From the NCBI RefSeq assembly GCF_002284565.1, contig NZ_NPKI01000018.1, forward strand, positions 157,205-221,204: a DNA stretch of 64,000 bases. The letters are read 5' to 3'. Shown here in pieces: positions 39,137-46,846 of the stretch. Below the pieces are notes generated by a model. It was not told the origin of the DNA. It did not search any database and saw nothing but the letters and a program-made list of their open reading frames with translations. The stretch comes from Mesorhizobium mediterraneum (GTDB taxonomy: Bacteria > Pseudomonadota > Alphaproteobacteria > Rhizobiales > Rhizobiaceae). The translations under genes and the position numbers were made by a program. Each line of letters opens with the position of its first letter. Within the stretch, counting starts at the first letter, position 1.

Positions 39137-40168
39137 CTACCCCTTCAGCATCGCCGCCACTTCGGGCGCGAAATAGGTGAGGATCCCGTCGCAGCCGGCG
39201 CGCTTGAAGGCGAGGAGCGATTCCAGCATCGCCTTGTCGCCGTCGATCCAGCCATTGGCGGCAGCCGCCTTGATCATCGAATATTCGCCCGACACCTGAT
39301 AGGCGAAGGTCGGCATCCGGAATTCGTCCTTCAGCCTGCGAATGATGTCGAGATAGGGCAGGCCGGGCTTGACCATCAGCATGTCGGCGCCCTCGGCGAG
39401 ATCCTGCTCGGCCTCGCGCACGGCCTCGTCGGAATTGGCGTGATCGAGATAATAGGTCTTCTTGTCGCCCTTGAGCAGGCCGGCGGTGCCGACCGCCTCG
39501 CGATAGGGTCCGTAGAAGGCGGAGGCGAATTTCGTCGCGTAGGACATGATCGCCACATCCTGAAAACCATTGGCGTCGAGCGCATCGCGGATGGCGCCGA
39601 TGCGGCCATCCATCATGTCGGAGGGCGCGATGATGTCGGCGCCGGCCGCCGCCTGGATGACGGCCGCCGCCGTCACCTGTTCCACCGTCTCATCGTTGAC
39701 GATGATGCCGTCGCGCAAGATGCCGTCATGGCCGTGCGAGGTGAAGGGATCGAGCGCCGCGTCGGTGATGATGCCGATTTCGGGCACCGCGTGCTTGATG
39801 GCGCGCGTAGCGCGGTTGATGACGTTTTCCGGATCGAGGATGTGCGAGCCGGTCTGGTCGCGCAGGCCGAGCTCGACATTGGGGAAGGTTGCGATCGCCG
39901 GAATGCCGAGCTTTGCCGCGCGCTCGGCCTCCTTGACGGCAAGGTCGAGCGACAGGCGGAAGACGCCGGGCATGGCGGCGATCGGTTCGCGGATATTTTT
40001 CCCATCGACGACGAAGATCGGCCAGATCAGGTCGTCGACGGAGAGCCGGTTCTCCTGCACAAGGCGGCGCGACCAGTCGGCCTTGCGCATGCGGCGCAAA
40101 CGGCGGCTGCCGGTGATCTCGTCGACGCTGCGCGCGCCGGCAGGCTTTGCTGGGGTGAATTTGTTCAT
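39137..40168 (-). CDS. hemB: Delta-aminolevulinic acid dehydratase (porphobilinogen synthase)
   Basis: Starting MNKFTPAKPAGARSVDEITG (ATG 40168) the product has 343 residues. The enzyme condenses two 5-aminolevulinate molecules to porphobilinogen in heme synthesis. Both active-site Lys are seen: in MSYATKFASAFYGPYREAVG near 215, and in ADMLMVKPGLPYLDII near 267. The metal region reads TDAALDPFTSHGHDG, with Asp in place of the zinc-binding Cys of the CxCxxxxxxxxC type. That places it in the Mg-dependent, Cys-poor subgroup common in rhizobia. It is a separate transcription unit; a start 60 bases further upstream is possible but has no family support. Confidence 0.95.
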   Translation of the reverse strand: MNKFTPAKPAGARSVDEITGSRRLRRMRKADWSRRLVQENRLSVDDLIWPIFVVDGKNIREPIAAMPGVFRLSLDLAVKEAERAAKLGIPAIATFPNVELGLRDQTGSHILDPENVINRATRAIKHAVPEIGIITDAALDPFTSHGHDGILRDGIIVNDETVEQVTAAAVIQAAAGADIIAPSDMMDGRIGAIRDALDANGFQDVAIMSYATKFASAFYGPYREAVGTAGLLKGDKKTYYLDHANSDEAVREAEQDLAEGADMLMVKPGLPYLDIIRRLKDEFRMPTFAYQVSGEYSMIKAAAANGWIDGDKAMLESLLAFKRAGCDGILTYFAPEVAAMLKG

Positions 40169-40266
40169 CGCCAAAACTCCGGATCGGCGGCTTTTACCAC
40201 GAGCCTCCGCCGCTGACCAATGCGACACGATTGTGCCAGGCTGGCATCGCCTGGATATCGGTATAC

Positions 40267-41088
40267 CTAATCCGGCTGACCGTTGCCGGACAGGACCTGC
40301 ACCGCACCCCGCATGGCGACGCGGAACGCCTCGTCGAAACTGACGCCGCGCACTTGCCAGTGATAGGTCTTGCCGCCCGTGGCAAGCCGCCAGTCGGCGA
40401 TCCAGCCCAATTCTTTGTCGCTCCAGACGATGCTACCGGCAAGCGCCTGGTCGGCGCCGACCTGTTTGGCGGCCTTATCCAGAGCCGCCATGTCCGTCTC
40501 GTGCAGCGCCTTGTCGTCAAGCCCGGATTCGGAGAGGTGTGACGCCTCGGGAAATGCGATCCGCATCGCCAGCGGGTCGGCAGCATTCACGAATGATTCG
40601 CGCATCGGTGCGCCGCGCTCATCGTCTGCGGTCAGCGCGAAATGCCTGGCGCCTCGCTCCGTTGCCAGAAAGATCGCCAGCTGCGGCCGCTCGGCAAGCC
40701 ACGGCCGGCTGCCGAGCGATGCCAGCACCGGGTCGATCACGGCGGGTTTGTAGAGGCAAGTAAGATCGTGCGGCCGGTCATGCGTGCCCTGTTCGTCGTG
40801 GATCGGAATGCCTTCCATCCGGTCGCGGTAGCGGAATTCGGCAACGAAGCTGCCAGCCTTGTCGCGCAGTGCCGCCATCTCAGGCTTTTTCGGCAGCCGC
40901 TGATCGCCGGAGACCCTGACCAGAACCGCATCCAGGCAAGCCTTAAAACCGATCTGGCGGTTCTGCTCGCCTTGGCCGGTCACGATGGTCCGCGCGCTAT
41001 AAAGGTCGTCATTGGCGGATGCAGGATGGGCAGTCGCGCATACCATCAGGCCGATCGCCGCAAGGGCAAGACGCAAAAATCCAGGCAT
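40267..41088 (-). CDS. DUF2066 secreted protein
   Basis: 273 residues starting MPGFLRLALAAIGLMVCATA, with a signal peptide cut after PASA (about residue 25). The mature start NDDLYSARTIVTGQGEQNRQIGFKACLDAVLVRVSGDQRLP near 26-66 is the DUF2066 signature (a Phe/Leu then V-R-V-S-G-D). A C-terminal part has DWRLATGGKTYHWQVRGVSFDEAFRVAMRGAVQVLSG. Function unknown; periplasmic. It lies between hemB and a divergent hydrolase gene. Confidence 0.85.
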   Translation of the reverse strand: MPGFLRLALAAIGLMVCATAHPASANDDLYSARTIVTGQGEQNRQIGFKACLDAVLVRVSGDQRLPKKPEMAALRDKAGSFVAEFRYRDRMEGIPIHDEQGTHDRPHDLTCLYKPAVIDPVLASLGSRPWLAERPQLAIFLATERGARHFALTADDERGAPMRESFVNAADPLAMRIAFPEASHLSESGLDDKALHETDMAALDKAAKQVGADQALAGSIVWSDKELGWIADWRLATGGKTYHWQVRGVSFDEAFRVAMRGAVQVLSGNGQPD

Positions 41089-41250
41089 GGTTCAACGTCC
41101 GGTTGGAAAGCCCGTCATCAAGATAGTCAATTCTAGCATCGGGCGCCGGCGGCGACCAAGGCGGCAGGATTGCACCGTTGGCATTGACGCACCCATGCGC
41201 CACGCTTTAGCACTTCAGTCCCGGCGGCGCGGGGGAGGGATTCTATCGCG

Positions 41251-42294
41251 ATGGATTTTGGCGGCGGCGACGAGATCCGCTTCGAACGATTGGGCAAGGC
41301 TGGCGTCGTCACGCTGACGCGGCCGCAGGCGCTCAATGCCGTCACCCATCGCATGGTCAAGGCGCTCGACAAGGCGCTGCGCGCCTGGGAGCGGGATCAT
41401 GAAATCGATGTCGTCGTCGTCAAGGCCGAGGGCAGGGCGTTTTCGGCCGGCGGCGACATCCTCCACGTCTACGAGGCCGGCCGGGCGGGAAAGCCGCCGG
41501 TCGATTTCTTCGCCGACGAATACCGGCTGAACGCCCGCATCGCGCGGTTCAAGAAACCCTATGTCGCGCTGATCGACGGCATCGTCATGGGCGGCGGCGT
41601 CGGCATCTCGTTTCACGGCTCGCAGCGCGTGATGACCGAGAACGCTCAATTCGCCATGCCGGAAGTCGGCATCGGCTTTTTCCCAGATGTCGGCGCCAGT
41701 CATCTCCTGCCGGACCTTGGCGGCAGCTTCGGCATGTATCTGGCCCTGACCGGAAACCGCATCCGCTATGGCGATGCTTTGTGGTCGGGCCTGGCGACGC
41801 ATACGATCAAGGCGGAGGATCAGGCCGGCTTTCTCGATCGGCTGGCGGCGAGCGGCGATCCGGAATCGGTGCTGCGCGGTTTCTTCGTCCCGGCGCGGCG
41901 CGAGACGGACAGGCCGACGCTGGAAGCGATCGCCCGCCATTTCGCGCAACCGTCGCTGGGTGACGTCATCGGTAGCCTGGAACGAGCTGCTCAAACCGAT
42001 GCGTTCGCGGCCAAGACGCTGGCGACGATCCGCACCCGCTCGCCGACTAGCCTGCATGTCGCCTGGCGTGAGATCAGCGCCGGGCTGACGCTGTCGATGG
42101 ACGAGTGCATGCGTATGGAGTTCCGTATCCTCAACCGCATGCTTGCCGGCCATGATTTCTACGAAGGCATTCGCGCCGCTATCATCGACAAGGGCTCGAC
42201 ACCGCTCTGGCGGCCGGCAGGCATCGATATGATCAGCGCTGCCGATGTCGACGCCTATTTCGCGCCGCTCGGCGAACGGGAACTCGAACTGTGA
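41251..42294 (+). CDS. 3-Hydroxyisobutyryl-CoA hydrolase
   Basis: 347 residues starting MDFGGGDEIRFERLGKAGVV. A crotonase fold with FSAGGDILHVYEAG near residues 64-77, GIVMGGGVGISFHGSQRVMTE near 110-130 and FAMPEVGIGFFPDVGASHLLPDLGG near 134-158. The Glu and Asp of EVGIGFFPD are diagnostic for hydroxyisobutyryl-CoA hydrolase in valine breakdown and separate it from plain enoyl-CoA hydratase (about 260 residues). The C-terminal extension with MRMEFRILNRMLAGHDFYEGIRAAIIDKG is also typical. Its stop overlaps the start of the DUF6163 gene by 4 bases (ATG within GTGAG), so the two are cotranscribed. Confidence 0.92.
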   Translation: MDFGGGDEIRFERLGKAGVVTLTRPQALNAVTHRMVKALDKALRAWERDHEIDVVVVKAEGRAFSAGGDILHVYEAGRAGKPPVDFFADEYRLNARIARFKKPYVALIDGIVMGGGVGISFHGSQRVMTENAQFAMPEVGIGFFPDVGASHLLPDLGGSFGMYLALTGNRIRYGDALWSGLATHTIKAEDQAGFLDRLAASGDPESVLRGFFVPARRETDRPTLEAIARHFAQPSLGDVIGSLERAAQTDAFAAKTLATIRTRSPTSLHVAWREISAGLTLSMDECMRMEFRILNRMLAGHDFYEGIRAAIIDKGSTPLWRPAGIDMISAADVDAYFAPLGERELEL

Positions 42295-42713
42295 GCGACG
42301 CCACGTCGAGACGCGTCGTGCTCCAGCCCTCGACGATCGAGATCATCTTCGCCTGGTTCCAGCGCGTCGTATCCGGCTACTGCCTGTTGTTCGGGATTTT
42401 GTACTGGATCCGGCTGATCGGCTTCTACCCCGGCCCGTTGTGGCGCTTCGACCTGATGCCGGTGCATTGGCAGGTGGCGGCGGTGATGCTCGCCGTCTTC
42501 TTTCCCTTCGCTGCCGCCGGCCTGTGGATGCTGGCCTCCTGGGGGCCGGTGATCTGGGTGATCTGCGCGGTGACCGAGACCGTCATGTATGCCGGCTTTC
42601 CCGAGCTCTTCGGCCACCGCCTGCTGATCGTCGCCTCGCATGCGGCGGTGGCGCTGCTCTACATCGTCTTTCGCGTGGTGATCTGGATGCAGAAGCGCCA
42701 GACCCGGCAATAG
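42291..42713 (+). CDS. DUF6163 membrane protein
   Basis: 140 residues starting with the GTG/ATG region MSDATSRRVVLQPSTIEIIF. Three or four hydrophobic spans are seen (about 30-48, 58-78, 82-104, 112-130), with FPFAAAGLWMLASWGPVIWVI and FPELFGHRLLIVASHAAVALLYIVF. Members of DUF6163 are found in rhizobia upstream of the ldtR regulator, the same order as here. The gap to ldtR is 256 bases. Function unknown; an envelope-linked role is guessed only from that synteny. Confidence 0.75.
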   Translation: MSDATSRRVVLQPSTIEIIFAWFQRVVSGYCLLFGILYWIRLIGFYPGPLWRFDLMPVHWQVAAVMLAVFFPFAAAGLWMLASWGPVIWVICAVTETVMYAGFPELFGHRLLIVASHAAVALLYIVFRVVIWMQKRQTRQ

Positions 42714-42969
42714 AGCATCGGACCGATGCTCAACAAGAATAGCGCCGCGCGTCCCATTGGACGCTCAAATTTCCGCCCGGAACCATTGGCTAAATCTTTA
42801 GGTTAATCATCCTTGTTCGGGTGACCCTTCGTTAAGCCTCTTTCGAAACCTCTTACCGGTAAGCTCTTGTTAGCCCTAGCGTTTAAGTCGAATTTTATGA
42901 GTATTCGATAGTGTCGCGATCAAGGTGAAAAACAAAAAATCACCAGGCGACAAACGAGAGGCAAAGGCA

Positions 42970-43485
42970 ATGATCAATTCCCGTCCGGCGGCGAAGACCG
43001 CCAACGTATCCGATGACCGCCGCGAGGCGATCCGTTCGCTGTACATGGAATCGCTGCAGCTGGTGGAGCGCCTGCACCGCCGTCTGCTTGACGTGATCAA
43101 GGACGAATTCGACCGCAACGGCCGTTCCGACATCAACGCCATCCAGGCGCTGCTGCTCTTCAACATCGGCAATTCGGAGCTGACCGCCGGCGAGCTGCGC
43201 TCGCGCGGCTACTATCTCGGCTCGAACGTCTCCTACAATCTGAAGAAGCTGGTCGATCTCGGCTTCATCAACCACCAGCGCTCGCGCATCGATCGCCGTT
43301 CGGTGCGGGTCTCGCTGACGCCGAAGGGCAGCGAGGTGGCGGAAGTCGTCGGCGGCCTCTACGAGCGCCATGTCGGCTCGATCGAGCAGGTCGGCGGCAT
43401 CAACACGGAAGAATTCAAGCAGATGAACCGCGCCCTGCAGCGGTTGGATCGCTTCTGGAACGATACGATTGCGTATCGGATGTGA
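42970..43485 (+). CDS. ldtR: MarR-type regulator LdtR
   Basis: ATG at 42970, with AGAGG before it, gives 171 residues (MINSRPAAKTANVSDDRREA). An earlier in-frame start at 42925 adds 15 basic residues. The winged-helix domain has AIQALLLFNIGNSELTAGELRSRGYYLGSNVSYNLKKLVDLGFINHQRSRIDRRSVRVSLTPKG at about residues 55-118. That is the LdtR form seen in Liberibacter and Sinorhizobium, where the protein controls an L,D-transpeptidase gene and osmotic tolerance. In those genomes ldtR and the transpeptidase gene are close. Here a 3.2-kb island separates them. The upstream gap contains a TTGGCTAA motif also seen before the transpeptidase gene. Confidence 0.92.
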   Translation: MINSRPAAKTANVSDDRREAIRSLYMESLQLVERLHRRLLDVIKDEFDRNGRSDINAIQALLLFNIGNSELTAGELRSRGYYLGSNVSYNLKKLVDLGFINHQRSRIDRRSVRVSLTPKGSEVAEVVGGLYERHVGSIEQVGGINTEEFKQMNRALQRLDRFWNDTIAYRM

Positions 43486-43490
43486 TTACG

Positions 43491-43545
43491 AAATGGCACG
43501 CAGGGGTATGAAGGTGCTGTAGGGCGCCCCTCGCGCGTGCCATTT
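43491..43545. repeat. 11-bp inverted repeat just after ldtR
   Basis: AAATGGCACGC (43491-43501) and GCGTGCCATTT (43535-43545) are perfect complements, with a 33-base loop. It starts 6 bases after the ldtR stop codon and marks the left edge of the lower-GC island. It may serve as the ldtR terminator or as a leftover of the insertion. Confidence 0.65.
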
Positions 43546-43598
43546 GCATGCCACGACACCGTCTGTAATAGTCTCGCCCCACTTGGCGGGCTAGGCAA

Positions 43599-44294
43599 AT
43601 GTACGTCGCATATTTCGACGAGGTTAAGCCGAACGAAAAGGAAGGCCAGCACCGATAGATCGTCGGTGGTATTGTCGTGGCCATGAGCAGCATCGCCGCG
43701 ATCGAGGCCCAGTTGACCGAGCTGTCCCTGGAGGTCTTCGGCACCTCCGACCTCACCGCCGACACGGAATTCCACAGCACCTTCATTTACAGCAAGAAGG
43801 GCGGCTTCAAAACAATGGAGCCGGAGAAGCGGCTTTACGTTTTCGAACGCCTCGGCCAGATTTTGTCAGACAGGGAGGCCATCAAGAAGGTCTATGCCTG
43901 CATCAACACCGACAAGCTCTACGCTGGCACTAATGCCGCCGAACACGCGTTCATGCACTTCGTTGAGCGTGTGGACAACGTGATAGGCAAGGGCGGCTCC
44001 GCAATCCTGATAGGCGATCTTGACGACCAGCAGGCCAGAAACATGGTCTCAGAATTCTCCCGCTATCGGACGCGGGGTACAAATTCGAAGTACGGAAAGC
44101 TCATCACTCGGATCGTGGATTCTGTGCACTTCTGCCGGTCGCACCACTCCCGAATGATCCAATTGGCGGATGCCTACGTCTTCACCGTCAGCAACGGGTA
44201 CACCAAGCGAACGGGTTGGTTTGCAGACGGATACCGGAAGGCGATGGCTGGTGCGGATTTGTGGCCGGATGGCTATAAGGAATGGCCGAAATAG
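43599..44294 (+). pseudogene. DUF3800 gene interrupted by an amber codon
   Basis: ATG 43599 starts the family-typical MYVAYFDEVKPNEKEGQHR (the FDE acid pair is a DUF3800 hallmark). Codon 20 is TAG (43656-43658), and the frame then continues IVGGIVVAMSSIAAIEAQLT for another 211 codons to 44294. The body has a KFNKADTEFHSTFI-like acid site (TADTEFHSTFIYSKKG), ILIGDLDDQQARNM near the middle and IQLADAYVFTVSNGY near the end, the RNase H-like acids of this family. An internal GTG at 43677 could restart translation but would lose the first acidic residues. DUF3800 proteins are often on phage and defence-type islands. Lower GC than neighbours. Confidence 0.75.
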
Positions 44295-44523
44295 ATGCGC
44301 TGGGCGACGACGGTGGACGGATGGAGTTCGCGTGAGCGAAGAGTATGGCCTTCCTGAAGCTTTGGCGACAAATGGCCTGAGTTCTGCAACTATTCGCTAG
44401 CAGGCTACCGAAAGGCCCATCCGGAAGAGACCAATCTGGCCGACGATGATTTCGAATAGATAATTCATTGGACAACCGCGGTTGTCGCTAGCTTGGGCCT
44501 TTTGGACCTATTATTTTCTGGGC

Positions 44524-45767
44524 ATGAGAATGCTTAAACGCCAAATAGCTGTTCAAACAACTTTCGGCGATTACACGCTCACCGAGACCCTCGGAGAGGG
44601 CGGTGCTGGGCGGGTATATGGTGGCGTTGACGAAAGCGGCAATGCAATAGCACTAAAGCTGCTGATCAACGTCACCACAGACAAACGCCGACGCTTCAGG
44701 AACGAGACAGCTTTTCTGGCGAAAAACACCCATCGCAATATCGTAAGCGTTATTGATTATGGGATGGGGACCGACGCGCACCTAAAAGGTCCATTCTATG
44801 TCATGCACCGCTACACGAGCAGTCTTCGGGAGCGGATGTCACCAAGTGTCAATCCTGCTCAGATCGTCGCACTGTTTTCTCAAATGCTGGATGGTGTTGA
44901 AGCTGCCCATATGCTCGGGCAACGCATCGAGACTTGAAGCCAGAGAACTTCCTATTTGACGCAGGCACCGGTCGGCTTGCGGTCGCGGATTTCGGCATCG
45001 CGAGCTTCACCTCCCAAGAGCTTTTGACGCTGGTCGAAACGAGCCCGCAGCAAAGGCTGGCCAACTTCAATTATGCCGCGCCGGAGCAGCGTCGCCGTGG
45101 AGCCGCAGTAGACGGCAGGGCAGACATCTATGCTCTAGGCCTTATGCTAAATGAGCTTTTTACGGGTGAGGTACCGCACGGCACTAACTACAAGCTCATC
45201 GGAGATGCATCGGCCGAGTACGCTTTCATGGACCCAATCGTGGCCAAGATGACCACGCAAAACCCTGACAGCCGGCCGAGTTCCATTGCCGTTGTAAAGG
45301 ACCTTATCGAACAGAACCGACAGCTTGAGTTAAGTCGGCAGCGCCTCAGCGAGATTGCCAACACCGTTGTCTATGAGGGTGAGGTGACCGACCCACTTGC
45401 CCACGAGCCGCCGAAGCTCGTAGGCGCTACATGGGATGACGGCCTGCTACGCTTAACTCTTGATCGCCCTGTTCACCAAAAGTGGGTGAGCGCGCTTCAA
45501 AACATGGGCAACTATAGTTCGGTGATGGGACATGGCCCACACACGTTTCAGTTTTCTGGCCAAATGGTAACGACAAGTATGCCCGCACACAGCGTTCAAC
45601 ATGCCGTCGACCATTTTAAGACTTGGCTGCCCAATACCACCAAAACTCTCCACTACAACCTTTTGGCCGAGGCTAAGCGGAAGGCTTCCGAGGAGCGTGC
45701 GCGCTTGGAGCAAGCAAGACAGCAGGAAGAAACACGAATGAAGGTGAATTCTGCCATTCGCATTTAA
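44524..45767 (+). pseudogene. Ser/Thr protein kinase gene with a one-base frameshift at the catalytic loop
   Basis: The first frame (44524-44937) codes the kinase N-lobe: YTLTETLGEGGAGRVYGGVDESGNAIALKLL (Gly loop, Lys), FYVMHRYTSSLRERM and AAHMLGQR. Then CAT CGA GAC TTG AAG CCA GAG AAC appears at 44925 in the next frame, giving HRDLKPEN. That frame continues with VADFGIASF (DFG), APEQRRRGAAVDGRADIYALGLMLNELFTGEVPHG and a 160-residue C-terminal domain to 45767. One base is missing near 44923-44925; with it the protein would have 414 residues. The Lys/Glu/Arg-rich end (AKRKASEERARLEQARQQEE) looks like a coiled coil. Either a pseudogene or an assembly error. Low GC. Confidence 0.85.
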
Positions 45768-45962
45768 GTGTGGAGCTTGGATGGCGTTTGGTTCTTCCCA
45801 AATATAGGTCTTGAACGGCTACCCTGTTTGTCCCAGGATGAACTGCATCGCCAAACTTTATGGTAGCGTTCTGGTGGAGCCACAGGGACAAGCACTAAGC
45901 CACGCGTTGCACACCGCCCTTTACTCTCGCCGCCCGCCGCGACGCCAGCGAGGTTGACGCCT
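45768..45962. other. Gap between the kinase remnant and a convergent GIY-YIG gene
   Basis: 195 bases without a recognisable gene or strong terminator. The island GC remains low here. Confidence 0.4.
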
Positions 45963-46439
45963 TCACAATCCGTAATGAGCCATAACCCTTTCAGCCTCTC
46001 GGCGATGTTCGAAATTTGATTGGTAGAAATGGATTTCTGTCTGGTACGCGGGCCATTGCCCAGTGCGATGACGGAGCAAGTAGACAACTTCCGCCTCGAT
46101 AGTCTCGATGTCACTCCCGCTCCGCATTCCTGCGTCGCGCCGTCTAACAGGGTCTACGTCAGCCCAAACATCGAGGTCGACCGCTGAACCTTCGTGTCTA
46201 AAGCGATAGCCGTAAAAGCCATTTTCGCCTGATGCCTTCCAGCCATCGCGCATTCTGGCGCCCATCGACCTGATGGTTGCACCAACGTAGATGGGAACCC
46301 CGTCTCGCGAAAAGATGTATAGCTTTGGATTTGCGCCAGAGGCGTTGCCGGCGAAGCGCGGCGTTCCGCGCTCGCATATGATCGAAGGTTTTTGAGGCGT
46401 GTAGACCACTTTGTATCGTAATGGCCCCTGCAAATTCAT
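45963..46439 (-). CDS. GIY-YIG nuclease-domain protein
   Basis: ATG 46439, preceded by GGAGGAAGGC on the minus strand (a strong ribosome binding site), gives 158 residues starting MNLQGPLRYKVVYTPQKPSI. The frame is open to 46496 but the internal start is better. KLYIFSRDGVPIYVGATIRSMGARMRDGW at about residues 40-68 matches the GIY-YIG element (Y-I-F..P-I-Y-V-G-A-T..R). VEAEVVYLLRHRTGQWPAYQTEIHFYQ near 115-140 resembles the family C-part with Glu and Gln. It may be a nuclease of the island. It is the only apparently intact gene there. Function unknown. Confidence 0.75.
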   Translation of the reverse strand: MNLQGPLRYKVVYTPQKPSIICERGTPRFAGNASGANPKLYIFSRDGVPIYVGATIRSMGARMRDGWKASGENGFYGYRFRHEGSAVDLDVWADVDPVRRRDAGMRSGSDIETIEAEVVYLLRHRTGQWPAYQTEIHFYQSNFEHRREAERVMAHYGL

Positions 46440-46846
46440 GCCTTCCTCCAATTCGGAGCAACCAATAGCATACGCGTTTCGCGCCCCCAACGACACGATC
46501 GCTTACCGGATACAAGGGATCCGACCGCTCGGGAGCTTGAAGCCGCGCCGAAGAAGCGCGGCCGGAAACAGCCAAGACCGGTGCCGAAAAGCACCGGTCT
46601 TTCCGTTTCATGAGGCCTGCCGATCCAAATCGCAGTCAGGGCCACGTTGCCGCCATATTCCCGGTGAAAGCGAGAATGCGGGTGATGTTGCGGCAAAGGC
46701 CAAGCATCTCCCTGAACGCGCGCCGCCCCCGTCACGTTCTCACGACCGAAGGGGCCATGGTTGGCTAATTGTTAACATTGCCAACTCTAGAGTACGGGCG
46801 GGATCGCCCGGTGAAGAGAATTGTTACAAGACTGTCTGGAGCGTAC
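46440..46846. other. Divergent intergenic region before the L,D-transpeptidase gene
   Basis: No gene is seen in about 400 bases. There is a TTGGCTAA motif at 46761-46768, 79 bases before the transpeptidase ATG, and a TTGTTAAC-like sequence next to it. An 11-bp hairpin lies at 46574-46601. The reading frame coding KKRGRKQPRPVPKSTG at about 46550-46600 overlaps the hairpin and has no start. Confidence 0.5.
46574..46601. terminator. Strong symmetrical hairpin, possible terminator
   Basis: AAGACCGGTGC (46574-46584) and GCACCGGTCTT (46591-46601) pair perfectly around CGAAAA. AA and TT flank the stem but no long T-run follows, so termination is uncertain. It lies between two divergent genes, where a terminator is unexpected; it may belong to an ancestral transcript that ended at the island edge. 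Confidence 0.45.

Noticed and set aside
43656..43658. TAG read as pyrrolysine or by suppression in the DUF3800 gene
   Set aside because: No pyrrolysine system is expected in this group and the codon is at a place where homologues should have an ordinary residue; a nonsense mutation is simpler.
44295..44459. Small frames after the DUF3800 stop, including one coding WPEFCNYSLAGYRKAHPEE
   Set aside because: It has no start and no clear family. It may be a displaced tail of a duplicated DUF3800 gene, but the evidence is too thin.
44915..44940. Programmed frameshifting in the kinase gene
   Set aside because: No slippery heptamer or strong downstream hairpin is seen at the junction; a simple one-base loss explains it better.
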